Shown here one piece after another: positions 54,241 to 62,569 of a DNA stretch of 64,000 bases. The position numbers and the translations under genes were made by a program. The notes beneath the pieces are model-generated. The model was not told the DNA's origin, made no database searches, and saw only the letters and a program-made list of their open reading frames with translations. How positions within the stretch are numbered: the stretch's first letter is position 1; every line of letters begins with the position of its first letter. The stretch comes from Rhodeus uyekii (taxonomy: Eukaryota > Chordata > Actinopteri > Cypriniformes > Acheilognathidae), in assembly GCA_037043235.1 (NCBI GenBank), contig JAWRVZ010000455.1:186001-250000 (forward strand), given 5' to 3'.

Positions 54241-54987
54241 ATGACATTCTACAACTCTAGTGGTGTAATGGCTGGTCCAAAGACTCCTAAAAGCGGTAGA
54301 AAGGTGATGTGTATTTCACCAACAAGAGGTCCTGTCGAAATGGATGAGAAGCTGACTTTTGCACCTAAGAAGAAACATGGTGTTAGTTTGACAAAGTTTC
54401 TGCATGAAGATTTGGATTTCGTGAAACGTGATTTCTCAATGTCTGGTAATCGTAAAGGAAGATATATGTTTGACAAGAAATCACGAATGGTGAAAATCTA
54501 CGCTGTGGATCTTGGAGATGACTTCACATCAATGGACCCCTGTTTGATCTTCCGAGCCAAAGACTGGTTTATATTTTATAATTATGTCTGGAGAGATCTG
54601 AATGACTGCGGCAGTTATCCTTTGTACACTGCTGAATGGGACGGCGTGATTCCTGGAACGAGGTTTCGTGTGGTAGGAGACCATAATAAAAAGCTGGCAG
54701 ATGAGAGTGTGTACATATATCTCTGCAATGACAAGTCAAAACTCTCTGAACGTATCTGGCCATTTCCAGAGTCTGAGCATTACAACCAGTATGATCTGAG
54801 ATTTTTGTTTCAGTGGAAAGATCTTCGTTTACTCGACAACGTTTTTTCATGTATAGAAAAACTGTTTAGGTGGTGTGATCTCTATGACAACTACACTTCC
54901 GTTAAGGTGAAGTTGTTCCACCCAGAGAGGGGCGTTGCTAACCCCCCAGACACCCTCGTATCCCCGCCTATGTATTACACACATTAA
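54241..54987 (+). CDS. Maverick gene A, unknown protein
   Basis: 248 codons from ATG 54241; 54208 or 54268 are alternatives, and the TATA-like box at 54201 favours 54241. A basic N-terminus (KTPKSGRK, then a KKKHG patch) is followed by a compact region with many Trp/Tyr/Phe and Asp residues (YAVDLGDDF, DWFIFYNYVWRDL, AEWDGVIPGTRFRVVGD) and a C-terminal FQWKDLRLLDNVFS. No signal peptide or membrane segment. I do not recognise the family. Early position and basic start would suit a DNA-binding or regulatory role, but that is a guess. Confidence 0.65.
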   Translation: MTFYNSSGVMAGPKTPKSGRKVMCISPTRGPVEMDEKLTFAPKKKHGVSLTKFLHEDLDFVKRDFSMSGNRKGRYMFDKKSRMVKIYAVDLGDDFTSMDPCLIFRAKDWFIFYNYVWRDLNDCGSYPLYTAEWDGVIPGTRFRVVGDHNKKLADESVYIYLCNDKSKLSERIWPFPESEHYNQYDLRFLFQWKDLRLLDNVFSCIEKLFRWCDLYDNYTSVKVKLFHPERGVANPPDTLVSPPMYYTH

Positions 54988-55026
54988 AAGGTCGTCAGAT
55001 TGGAACATTCACAACATTCGCTTAAC

Positions 55027-55680
55027 ATGTCTCAAGAAACATCCTACAACATCATGCCGGAGACGGTACCTGCAATGCCTGATGACAATGCAACATCTCT
55101 GGACCCTACCCCACATACCTGTGACAACAGTTGGCTGGATAAATTTTGCATGGACATGGGTTATCACAACCTGACATTCCTCACGACCCCATATGGGAAC
55201 ACCGGTACATTAGGTGGAGTTGCGTCTTTTGCAGGAGCTGACAACACAGATGGATGTATTTGTTCTGACGGCTTCAAGATCATAAAAGCTACAGTCGTGG
55301 TTCTTCTGGAACATTTAATCAACAAAAAGCTGAAAGAACTCTGCCTGGGTTGTGAAGTCGACCACCCTAGTCAAATGAGACATAGCTGTTTGTTTGAAGC
55401 TGACGCCTATTTCTTCGACTCATACTTTGAGGAGTTGTCTCATAATTTGGTAAAACCCGAACTTAAACATATCATAGCTCAAGCATTGAACCGTTGTGGT
55501 TTAAGGATTCACCCTCAGAGGATTCAGGGGTCTGTCGACACTATTCTGCTGGAACTGCGTGACGAAGCTTACATTGTGGAAAAGCTTCGTGAAGTCAGAG
55601 AAAAACTTGTGGATATCAACAACGAACCGATTGTCTATGACGCAGTGGACAGCTGGAAAGGTTTCATCCAAGTTGACTGA
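55027..55680 (+). CDS. Maverick gene B, Cys/His-motif protein of unknown function
   Basis: 217 codons; ATG 55027 is the first in frame and follows a TATA-like ATTAAAAGG about 43 bp upstream. The N-terminal 70 residues are acidic and polar. The centre has a conserved-looking LCLGCEVDHPSQMRHSCL (C-x2-C, then H, H and C), a possible zinc site, followed by helices (ADAYFFDSYFEELSHNL, LKHIIAQALNRCGL) and a C-terminal coiled segment (AYIVEKLREVREKLVD). Family not recognised. It is followed by gene C after 13 bp. Confidence 0.65.
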   Translation: MSQETSYNIMPETVPAMPDDNATSLDPTPHTCDNSWLDKFCMDMGYHNLTFLTTPYGNTGTLGGVASFAGADNTDGCICSDGFKIIKATVVVLLEHLINKKLKELCLGCEVDHPSQMRHSCLFEADAYFFDSYFEELSHNLVKPELKHIIAQALNRCGLRIHPQRIQGSVDTILLELRDEAYIVEKLREVREKLVDINNEPIVYDAVDSWKGFIQVD

Positions 55681-55693
55681 GCGTGGGGCCAAC

Positions 55694-56164
55694 ATGGGGA
55701 ATACCTGTTTCGCTACCGGACTTGCAAAATGTCTACTTAAACGACGTATTAGATGTGAAATGACCAACTTACTATATAAGATTGTTAACGAAAATGGTGA
55801 TGTATCTATTCCTGTGAACAGTTGTAGGGTTGATTCTAAACGTTTTACAAACCTCAAGAAGCAAATGTCACTTGTAAGAGATGCTTCAAATGAGTGGACT
55901 GATTTGATGCGTTTGTGTGTTAACAGGGGTGAATCATTTTCTGAAACTATCAGAAAAATTTTAGATTTGATGACCGAATGCGGTGTTAGTATTAGAATCG
56001 CGGACATTTTGTGTATGTGTACATATGTGACTGACTTATGTATAATTACTGTGTCAAAAAATGGAATGAATGATGTTAGGTCTACTATTGAAACATTTGT
56101 TGATTACATTCTTGAGAAAAACATTGTGATATGCATAAGATTTCTACACTATGTTGATGTGTGA
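55694..56164 (+). CDS. Maverick gene C, small helical protein, Bcl-2-like possibility
   Basis: 156 codons from ATG 55694 (AACATGGGG context). The same frame is open 5' to 55559 but there it overlaps gene B, so the later ATG is preferred. Predominantly helical with hydrophobic segments (TGLAKCLLKRR, FSETIRKILDLM, IRIADILCMCTYVTDLC, IETFVDYIL). Some adintoviruses carry Bcl-2-like proteins, and the GVSIRIADI stretch is loosely like a BH1 region, but no diagnostic motif is present. Treated as unknown. Confidence 0.6.
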   Translation: MGNTCFATGLAKCLLKRRIRCEMTNLLYKIVNENGDVSIPVNSCRVDSKRFTNLKKQMSLVRDASNEWTDLMRLCVNRGESFSETIRKILDLMTECGVSIRIADILCMCTYVTDLCIITVSKNGMNDVRSTIETFVDYILEKNIVICIRFLHYVDV

Positions 56165-56210
56165 CGTATGTTCTTTTTTTCTATACTACGTTGATATGTG
56201 ACGTATGTTC
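56142..56210 (+). repeat. 37-bp tandem duplication at the end of gene C
   Basis: TCTACACTATGTTGATGTGTG recurs as TCTATACTACGTTGATATGTG, both followed by ACGTATGTTC. The first unit contains the stop codon of gene C. Confidence 0.8.
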
Positions 56211-56234
56211 TATTTCTTTTCACTGTTTGAGAAA

Positions 56235-56240
56235 AATAAA
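56235..56240 (+). terminator. Poly(A) signal after genes A-C
   Basis: AATAAA, 70 bp after the gene C stop and 57 bp before the integrase start. Confidence 0.55.
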
Positions 56241-56296
56241 TAAGCACCTCATTTTAAATCATCTGACTCATTCTTTGTGGATACCGTGGTGTCAAT

Positions 56297-57388
56297 ATGT
56301 CTGAAGAAGAAATGAAAAAAATTTACTATACACCTTCAAATCCAGGTTCATTAGGAGGTAAAAAGCGTTTAAAAGATGCTGTTTTAAAAGAAACGGGTGT
56401 TCATTTAACCGATAAACAAGTTTCAGAATGGCTTGCAGGCGAAGATGCTTACACACTACATAGAACAGCCCCTCTAAAATACAAAAGAAATCGTGTGTTT
56501 GTATATGGCATTGATATGCAGTTTCAGGCTGATTTAGTGGACATGTCGAAATACGCCATGGATAACGACAACAATCATTTTCTATTGACATGTATTGACC
56601 TTTTTAGTAAATACGCATGGGTACGAGTGTTAAGAAACAAGAGCGGGAGAGAGGTTACAAAGGCTTTTGAGTCCATATTGGCAGAGGGTCGGATACCTGA
56701 GAAATTACAGACTGATAAAGGAAAGGAATTTTTTAATAAACAATTTCAAAACCTCACTAAAAAACATAACATTGACCATTTCGCAACAGCCACCGAGTTA
56801 AAGGCCTGTGTTGTTGAGCGTTTTAATAGAACCTTAAAAGGTAGAATGTGGAGGTATCTAACAGCAACAAATTCCAAACGCTACATTGACATACTTCAAG
56901 ACATAACGCTAGGATATAACACCAGCTATCACAGAAGCATCAAGATGAGACCAATTGACGTAAACAAGGAAAATGAATCAGTGGTTCTACATAATCTATA
57001 TGGGGATAGCGGATCTCGACGCGTCAAACCTTTTTTCAGATACAAAGTTGGTGATGTAGTCAGAATATCTAAAGTTCGAGGACCGTTTGGAAAAGGATAT
57101 GAGGAGAACTACACGCAAGAGTTTTTTACTATAACAACATGTATCCCACGAGACCCGCCTGTTTACAGATTGAGCGATTATGATGGGGATGTTATAGACG
57201 GTGTATTTTATGAGGATGAAATACAGAAAATTCTCGTCAGTAAAAATAAGACATTTAAAGTTGAGAAAATTCTAGATAAGAAGAAGAAAGGACGCCAGAC
57301 ATTAGTGTTGGTACAATGGCTTGGATGGCCTGCGAAATTTACGTCATGGGTGGATCAAAAAGAACTAGTAGATGTACAGACTCCATAA
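56297..57388 (+). CDS. Maverick retroviral-type integrase with chromodomain-like tail
   Basis: 363 codons. Catalytic triad: Asp79 (FQADLVDM), Asp140 (LQTDKGKEFF) and Glu174 (VVERFNRTL). The core includes FLLTCIDLFSKYAWV and DITLGYNTSYH-type sequence. The region after 230 is a beta-type DNA-binding part; the C-terminal 40 residues (VEKILDKKKK, then LVQWLGWPAKFTSWV) read as a chromodomain. It would join the linear element to host DNA. Full length for the family, no break. Confidence 0.95.
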   Translation: MSEEEMKKIYYTPSNPGSLGGKKRLKDAVLKETGVHLTDKQVSEWLAGEDAYTLHRTAPLKYKRNRVFVYGIDMQFQADLVDMSKYAMDNDNNHFLLTCIDLFSKYAWVRVLRNKSGREVTKAFESILAEGRIPEKLQTDKGKEFFNKQFQNLTKKHNIDHFATATELKACVVERFNRTLKGRMWRYLTATNSKRYIDILQDITLGYNTSYHRSIKMRPIDVNKENESVVLHNLYGDSGSRRVKPFFRYKVGDVVRISKVRGPFGKGYEENYTQEFFTITTCIPRDPPVYRLSDYDGDVIDGVFYEDEIQKILVSKNKTFKVEKILDKKKKGRQTLVLVQWLGWPAKFTSWVDQKELVDVQTP

Positions 57389-57433
57389 AACAAACGGCGA
57401 GGTGTAGGACATATACATTTGTGTAAAACAACC

Positions 57434-58294
57434 ATGACTGAAGGTGACTTCTATATAACTCTACCATGCAATGCATCATTAGCTGTTTACCCTGAAAATC
57501 GTATATCAAACTATACGACCAGGTTAGCGAGAACAATAAACCTAAAAGGAGAATGGCAAGTTGGATTGATCGAATTTGAATACCCGATGTCATGGTATAC
57601 ATTCAACGAGGAAGATGCCGCATTCATTCTCAGCTATGGTGAAACAGCAGATAGTGAGAACCACGCTGTTGAACACCCTACGGAAGGGAAAGAAATTGAG
57701 ATTTTCATCAACAGAGATAAAAAGAAATCAAATGTACTTTACAAGCTAAAGTCTGGTTATTATGATGATGTTGTTTTTTTGATCAGAGAGATTAATGCAA
57801 ACCTGCCATCAGGCGTGAGTTTTGGCTTCGATCACGTCAAAAACAAGGTGTTTTTGAAAGGACCGCCAAACATAGGTTTTAAATTTTACGGAAAACTGGC
57901 CATTATTTTGGGGCTAAAACCGGGGGTTGTTTTTGAAACTAGTCCCCAAACGGAGGAATACCATGGTATTAGAAATACACCTGTGACGTATGCCCCCTAT
58001 CAAGCTGACATAAATGGAGGCTTCTATACTATGTATATATACACAGATGTTATTAGTTATCAGTCAGTTGGAGATCAGTACGTCCCACTTCTGAGATGTG
58101 TACATATAGATGGTGAGAATAACAAGATTGTTAGTGTTAGATACGACAGACCCCATTACGTATCGGTAAATAAGTCCTCCATTACGGAGATAACCATACA
58201 GACTCGGGACGATAAAAATCAAGACGTGCGATTTAGCTACGGAAAGGTCACTGCTAAACTACATTTCAGACCTGTGAAGCAGAGTATTTTTTAA
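57434..58294 (+). CDS. Maverick penton-like minor capsid protein
   Basis: 286 codons from ATG 57434, preferred over an upstream in-frame non-ATG codon. N-terminal TEGDFYITLPCNASLAVYPE, then NRISNYTTRLARTI with WQVGLIEFEYP, the conserved start of Maverick single-jelly-roll penton proteins. The mid-region has DVVFLIREINANLPSGV; the C-terminus is beta-rich (HYVSVNKSSITEITIQTRDD). It forms the vertex capsomer. Position between integrase and the other virion genes fits (45-bp and 14-bp gaps). Confidence 0.85.
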   Translation: MTEGDFYITLPCNASLAVYPENRISNYTTRLARTINLKGEWQVGLIEFEYPMSWYTFNEEDAAFILSYGETADSENHAVEHPTEGKEIEIFINRDKKKSNVLYKLKSGYYDDVVFLIREINANLPSGVSFGFDHVKNKVFLKGPPNIGFKFYGKLAIILGLKPGVVFETSPQTEEYHGIRNTPVTYAPYQADINGGFYTMYIYTDVISYQSVGDQYVPLLRCVHIDGENNKIVSVRYDRPHYVSVNKSSITEITIQTRDDKNQDVRFSYGKVTAKLHFRPVKQSIF

Positions 58295-58308
58295 TAAAAC
58301 AGTGTAAA

Positions 58309-58788
58309 ATGGCATTTTTCAACAACCACCATAATGACCCCATGCGCTACGTAAGCTATTACCGAAATCAGGCGGGGCATGGACTCCCTGGTTATGTTGG
58401 GGGTGGAGTTATGTATGGCGGAGGGATTGGTGGGATCGGTGGACTTTTTAAGGGACTTTATCGAATGGCTATTCCGTTTCTAAAACGTGGATTTAGCCTA
58501 GCAAAACCGCATCTTAAATCAGCAGCAAAAAATATACTAAGTGATGTGGTTAGTCATACATTATCAAACAGTTTTAATAACAACCCCCAAGATGGATCAG
58601 GCTTAATGGTGATGGCCCGTAAACGAGTAACTAAACCACCAGGGGCGCGTAGGAGGGGTAACACACAGAAGAAAACAAAAAGTCCTCCGAAAAAAACGAC
58701 AGTTGTAAAACGTAAACGCAAGCGGAAGGAGGCTACAAGACACAGTGCAACAAAGACTTCAAAGAGAACTGTTAAAACAATATTTTAG
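58309..58788 (+). CDS. Maverick virion protein, Gly-rich with a basic tail
   Basis: 159 codons. Residues 20-45 are Gly-rich (GHGLPGYVGGGVMYGGGIGG), followed by an amphipathic helix (YRMAIPFLKRGFSLAKPHL), and the C-terminal third is very Lys/Arg-rich (KKTTVVKRKRKRK). This layout resembles adenovirus-type pVI/pX-like virion proteins that bind DNA or disturb membranes; the assignment is by layout and position, not by a catalytic motif. Lies 14 bp after penton and 3 bp before hexon. Confidence 0.65.
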   Translation: MAFFNNHHNDPMRYVSYYRNQAGHGLPGYVGGGVMYGGGIGGIGGLFKGLYRMAIPFLKRGFSLAKPHLKSAAKNILSDVVSHTLSNSFNNNPQDGSGLMVMARKRVTKPPGARRRGNTQKKTKSPPKKTTVVKRKRKRKEATRHSATKTSKRTVKTIF

Positions 58789-58791
58789 AAC

Positions 58792-60099
58792 ATGGCTTTA
58801 CTACATAGAATGTCTGAAGAGTGTCTAAAAACAGAATTGGATCTGTTCACAGTACCGCTGACTCAAACAAGCATTGAAAAAAATACATATATTGAGATCC
58901 CGCCGTTATCAGCAATCTCGGACACCTCACCTTTGGAATTTTTTATTGCGGGGACTGGTGAGGATTATGTGGATCTAAACAATACATTGCTCTTTTTACG
59001 CCTCAAAATCACCAATGCGGATGGTACAGACATTGCAGACGGGGCACCTGTCGGTCTTATTAACTATCCAGGAGCAACAATATTTTCACAAGTCGACGTA
59101 TCGCTTGGGGACCGGCTCATATCACAGAGTTCAAACACATATCCATATCGCTGCATAATAGAATGTCTTACCAATTACTCTAAGGATGCCCTCGAATCAA
59201 TTTTCTCAGCTGGTCTGTTCTACAAAGATAGTAGTTCGCATATGGATGCAGGAGATCCTGGGGGAGAAAATCATGGTCTGACAAAGAGAGCATCATTTAC
59301 CAACGCCAGCAACGTTGTTGAGCTACTCGCACCTGTTCACAGCGATATTTGTTTTCAAGAAAAACTGATGCTTAACGGTGTAGACATTAAAATACGAATG
59401 ACCAGAGGTAAAGACGAATTCTGCTTGATGCGGGGGAATGCCACAGCCTATAAATTAAACATCCTGTCAGCATCGTTATTTGTGAAAAAAGTGTCAGTAT
59501 CACCGGCAGTTAGACTTGGACATGCCCAAGCTCTGCTATCAACTACAGCTAAGTACCCAATTGACCGAGTATCTCTGAAGACGTTTTCAATACCTGCAGG
59601 TTCACGTGTGTCCAATCAAGAAAATTTATTCTTAGGTACCCTTCCAAAGTCCATCGTTCTAGCGATGGTTGATAATGACGCCTTTGTAGGAGCATATGAT
59701 AAAAACCCATTTACATTTAAAAACTATGATCTAGAATTTCTAGCCGTTTATCTGGATGGTCAACAATACCCTGCAAAGCCGCTACAACCTGAATATGAAA
59801 ATGGATCTGCTGTGAGAGAGTTTTATCAGTTTGTATTAGCAACTGATCGACACCTGAAAAATCAAGCTCTATCTATTGATAGAGAGGATTTCCTGCAAGG
59901 ATATACACTCTATGCCTTCAATTTCACACCAGATGAACAGTGCTCTCAACATTTTTCTCTGCAACGAAGCGGAAATATAAGATTGGAAGCACGTTTTAGA
60001 CAACCCCTACCTAGAACAATCAACTTAATTGTTTATGCAACATTTGACAGTGTCATTGAAGTTTCAAACCGTCGTCAGGTCCTGGTTGATTACTATTAA
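58792..60099 (+). CDS. Maverick major capsid protein (double-jelly-roll, hexon-like)
   Basis: 435 codons. Key blocks: LEFFIAGTGEDYVDLNNTLL (about 47-66), FLRLKITNADG, GATIFSQVDVSLGDRLIS, SNTYPYRCIIECLTNY, FQEKLMLNGVDIKIRMTRG, LTTTAKYPIDRV-like sequence, PKSIVLAMVDNDAFVGAY, NPFTFKNYDLEFLAVYLDG and the C-terminal TINLIVYATFDSVIEV. This is the standard Maverick/adintovirus major capsid order. It forms the pseudo-hexagonal capsomer. Full length with no break. Confidence 0.95.
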   Translation: MALLHRMSEECLKTELDLFTVPLTQTSIEKNTYIEIPPLSAISDTSPLEFFIAGTGEDYVDLNNTLLFLRLKITNADGTDIADGAPVGLINYPGATIFSQVDVSLGDRLISQSSNTYPYRCIIECLTNYSKDALESIFSAGLFYKDSSSHMDAGDPGGENHGLTKRASFTNASNVVELLAPVHSDICFQEKLMLNGVDIKIRMTRGKDEFCLMRGNATAYKLNILSASLFVKKVSVSPAVRLGHAQALLSTTAKYPIDRVSLKTFSIPAGSRVSNQENLFLGTLPKSIVLAMVDNDAFVGAYDKNPFTFKNYDLEFLAVYLDGQQYPAKPLQPEYENGSAVREFYQFVLATDRHLKNQALSIDREDFLQGYTLYAFNFTPDEQCSQHFSLQRSGNIRLEARFRQPLPRTINLIVYATFDSVIEVSNRRQVLVDYY

Positions 60100-60108
60100 T
60101 ATGTAAAA

Positions 60109-60645
60109 ATGAACACCATCCAACTTACGTCTATCATGGATAAGCTTTCCTGCAATATTCATTTCCTTGGTGTATTACCATGTGACTATTTACCAAAAAC
60201 ACCTTTAAGAAAATTTCCATCTTCAGTCATTCTGAATTCTCACTCTTCAGGACTCCCGGGGGAACATTGGCTTGCTATCTACATAAATGAGCATCGTGTG
60301 GGGTGTTTTTTTGACAGTTTTGGTAATAAACCAGAAGACCATCGTTTTCAACCAATAATCAAAGATTTTTTAAATCTAAATTCTAGTGAGATACAATACT
60401 CCAGTAAACAGGTGCAGGACTTTTTCTCAGACAAATGTGGTCAACATTGTATATACTTCTTATACCACATGGCTAAGGGGTATGATTATGAAGAAGTTAT
60501 GAAATTGTATGGTAATGATCTTATTAGAAATGATCAAACTGTGTCAGCTTTTGTGAAAAAACTCAAACAGTCACGATACAATGAAAATGTATTTAAATGT
60601 GTTCAGTGTGTTCAGACAGGTGAAATGTTTATGCCTCATGTATAA
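60109..60645 (+). CDS. Maverick adenain-like cysteine protease
   Basis: 178 codons. Catalytic residues as in adenain: His53 (GEHWLAIYI), Asp69 (FFDSFGNKP), Gln103 (KQVQDFF) and Cys110 (DKCGQHCIYFLYH). The C-terminal part is basic and helical. It would cut capsid precursors during maturation. It starts 9 bp after the capsid gene and ends the plus-strand cassette. Intact. Confidence 0.95.
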   Translation: MNTIQLTSIMDKLSCNIHFLGVLPCDYLPKTPLRKFPSSVILNSHSSGLPGEHWLAIYINEHRVGCFFDSFGNKPEDHRFQPIIKDFLNLNSSEIQYSSKQVQDFFSDKCGQHCIYFLYHMAKGYDYEEVMKLYGNDLIRNDQTVSAFVKKLKQSRYNENVFKCVQCVQTGEMFMPHV

Positions 60646-60763
60646 TAATTGACAATAAATCAACTAAGCAACAAAATATTCATTCTTTTGACTCTTTTAT
60701 TCACATACATTATAATACAATACAGATAATAATAAAATTATAAAATACAAAAAATAAATAAAA
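60646..60763. terminator. Convergent poly(A) region
   Basis: Plus-strand AATAAA at 60654-60659 after the protease; minus-strand AATAAA at 60696-60701 and further AATAAA-like runs near 60750 for the opposite gene block. The two transcription units meet here. Confidence 0.7.
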
Positions 60764-61522
60764 TTAATATCTCATCCACTGAGTCTGGTCAAGGATGGGT
60801 GAATCAAATAGAGTGTCTTGTGATTGTATTGCTGCTGTCCCCGGATACACTTTCTCTTTTTTATCCTTCTTAGAGGAAATGGTTTTAGTTAGAGTAGATT
60901 TAGTTTTGAACGAGTTAATTACACTTCTGACAGAGTGGTTCGACACCATTGAGTGAGGTATATTTAAAATAGCGATTGTCTCAAGAAATTCATTCCACCC
61001 CGATGGTCTCCGGTCATCAGAAATTTTTTGCGGATTTGTAACACCTTTAACTAAATCAAAAATGTGGGTTCCAGGAATCGTCCTTCCTTTAAACACAAAC
61101 TCCCCCGAAGTATTCCAGGATGCTATATCATTGGACTTAATTTTGTCCAAAATAAATTTTACATTTTTCACACTCCTCTGTGGAACATTTTTTAAAATGT
61201 CATCAGCTATAATATCTAAGGGCTCCTCCCCACTCACACTATCTGCGACAGTTTCTTTTTCAACGTTGTTCGGTGGAAGGGATAATGTTAATGTGTTGGT
61301 TTCCCTGTCACCTTGTCTAGCAAGAGTTAAAAATCTATGCAAAACAGAAGTGTACATCTTAACCTTTTCATCCACATCCAGATCATTCCTGTGCAAAATA
61401 TTTCTCATGGTTAGGTCCAAGTCATTCTCCACAACCTGTTGAATACTCTCTCGAGGGGTCCCAGTCTTGAGTTTATCCAATTGGTGCTGTGGAACTAAAA
61501 ACAGCCTCTCTGCATACTCCAT
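60764..61522 (-). CDS. Maverick conserved protein of unknown role, last gene of the minus block
   Basis: 252 codons. N-terminal EYAERLFLVPQHQLDKLK, then an acidic helical region (RESIQQVVENDLDLTMRNIL, then DEKVKMYTSVLHRFLTL). The middle has a block (FILDKIKSNDIASW, GEFVFKGRTIPGTHIFDLVKG) and a basic tail ending in WMRY. I recognise it as a recurring protein of fish Maverick-type elements but know no function. It starts 9 bp after the small basic protein. Confidence 0.7.
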   Translation of the reverse strand: MEYAERLFLVPQHQLDKLKTGTPRESIQQVVENDLDLTMRNILHRNDLDVDEKVKMYTSVLHRFLTLARQGDRETNTLTLSLPPNNVEKETVADSVSGEEPLDIIADDILKNVPQRSVKNVKFILDKIKSNDIASWNTSGEFVFKGRTIPGTHIFDLVKGVTNPQKISDDRRPSGWNEFLETIAILNIPHSMVSNHSVRSVINSFKTKSTLTKTISSKKDKKEKVYPGTAAIQSQDTLFDSPILDQTQWMRY

Positions 61523-61531
61523 GACAAAACC

Positions 61532-61861
61532 TTATTTAGACGTGATCAAGCTGGTTATGAAAGGAATTGCAACACTTAAAAGGGGGAGCAGAAAACCACC
61601 TTGTTGATTAATTATTCGTCTTTTTCTTCTTACACCGACCTTCTTATCAGCAACAATTTTTATCTCTTTTCTTCTTCTTTTCAGCTTTTGATACTGCTGT
61701 GTTGTGAGAGGTATATTACCGTGAAGTACATTAAGAGCAACTTCACAAAGTGTTACAACAAACTCGTCTGAGGCCGTCTCTAAAATAACACGTCTTTGTC
61801 TCGGTGTAGCTTTTAATAACATTTTTAACAGAGAGAGGTTTCTTAAAAGTCTTGCAGACAT
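61532..61861 (-). CDS. Maverick small basic protein with a hydrophobic C-terminal tail
   Basis: 109 codons. N-terminal SARLLRNLSLLKMLLKATPR, a conserved-looking helix (ETASDEFVVTLCEVALNVLHG), a very basic centre (KLKRRRKEIK, then VGVRRKRRI) and a GGFLLPLLSVAIPFITSLI tail. The basic body with a GGF-hydrophobic end resembles core/condensing or membrane-active peptides of related virions. Function inferred only. It sits 9 bp after the ATPase stop. Confidence 0.7.
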   Translation of the reverse strand: MSARLLRNLSLLKMLLKATPRQRRVILETASDEFVVTLCEVALNVLHGNIPLTTQQYQKLKRRRKEIKIVADKKVGVRRKRRIINQQGGFLLPLLSVAIPFITSLITSK

Positions 61862-61870
61862 TTTTCAACA

Positions 61871-62569
61871 TCAGCGTGTTCTTTTTTTCTGGAGGTAAAC
61901 AACAGGGTTTTGTGAGAGCAGATCTGTTCTGAGACGATATGCCTCAGGTGTCTTCGCTTTAAAGTCAATCAAAAGATAGCCAAATGGTCTATCAGTTGCA
62001 TCTTGATAGCATTCCATAAAATACTTTGTATTTCTAGGATACATCTGTCGAGCCAGTATGTTAATTTGTGTATTGTCTCTGGGGTTTTTAAACAATATCA
62101 AATAATTTGTGTTCAAGCTAATAGTTCTACTGGATTTACCTTGAACAAATAAATTCTGTACAATATACACACAACTGATACTCTTGTGATGAACATAGTT
62201 GGTAAATAATCTTTCTACTTCAGAATTACCACTAGCCTCTTTCATAACATCATCCAGAATCAAAAAGTTTGTTTTGTTTGGGGGAAACAAATTATCATCA
62301 TTTAGAGTCTCTGGAAGTCCTTCAATAAATTTAATGTTATACAATTTCAACAGTTCATCATACAATGGTTGCCAGCAATCATAAATGCATACAATATTAT
62401 CAACATTTTTAGAAATCAGACTTTTAGCATTTTGTAACAACATTCTAACAAAAAAAGTTTTCCCTGAGTTTGAGGGACCAGATATAACACATGAAAATGG
62501 GTGCTGAAAACGAAAATCAAACCCCTCAGTGTCTCGCACCCCCCGGTGGCTGTAAAAATCAGTAGCCAT
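61871..62569 (-). CDS. Maverick FtsK/A32-like DNA-packaging ATPase
   Basis: 232 codons from ATG 62569 (MATDFYSHRGVRD), preferred over 62617 because it lies just inside the end of PolB. Walker A GPSNSGKT at 31-38, Walker B NFLILDDVM (Asp106/Asp107), then ISCVYIVQNLFVQG and NTNYLILFKNPRDNTQI, with the sensor-like Asn/Arg region. It would pump the genome into capsids. It overlaps the PolB stop by 11 bp. Intact. Confidence 0.95.
   Translation of the reverse strand: MATDFYSHRGVRDTEGFDFRFQHPFSCVISGPSNSGKTFFVRMLLQNAKSLISKNVDNIVCIYDCWQPLYDELLKLYNIKFIEGLPETLNDDNLFPPNKTNFLILDDVMKEASGNSEVERLFTNYVHHKSISCVYIVQNLFVQGKSSRTISLNTNYLILFKNPRDNTQINILARQMYPRNTKYFMECYQDATDRPFGYLLIDFKAKTPEAYRLRTDLLSQNPVVYLQKKRTR

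Noticed and set aside
57419..57433. Upstream start for the penton gene
   Set aside because: Non-ATG; the ATG at 57434 begins the conserved N-terminus.
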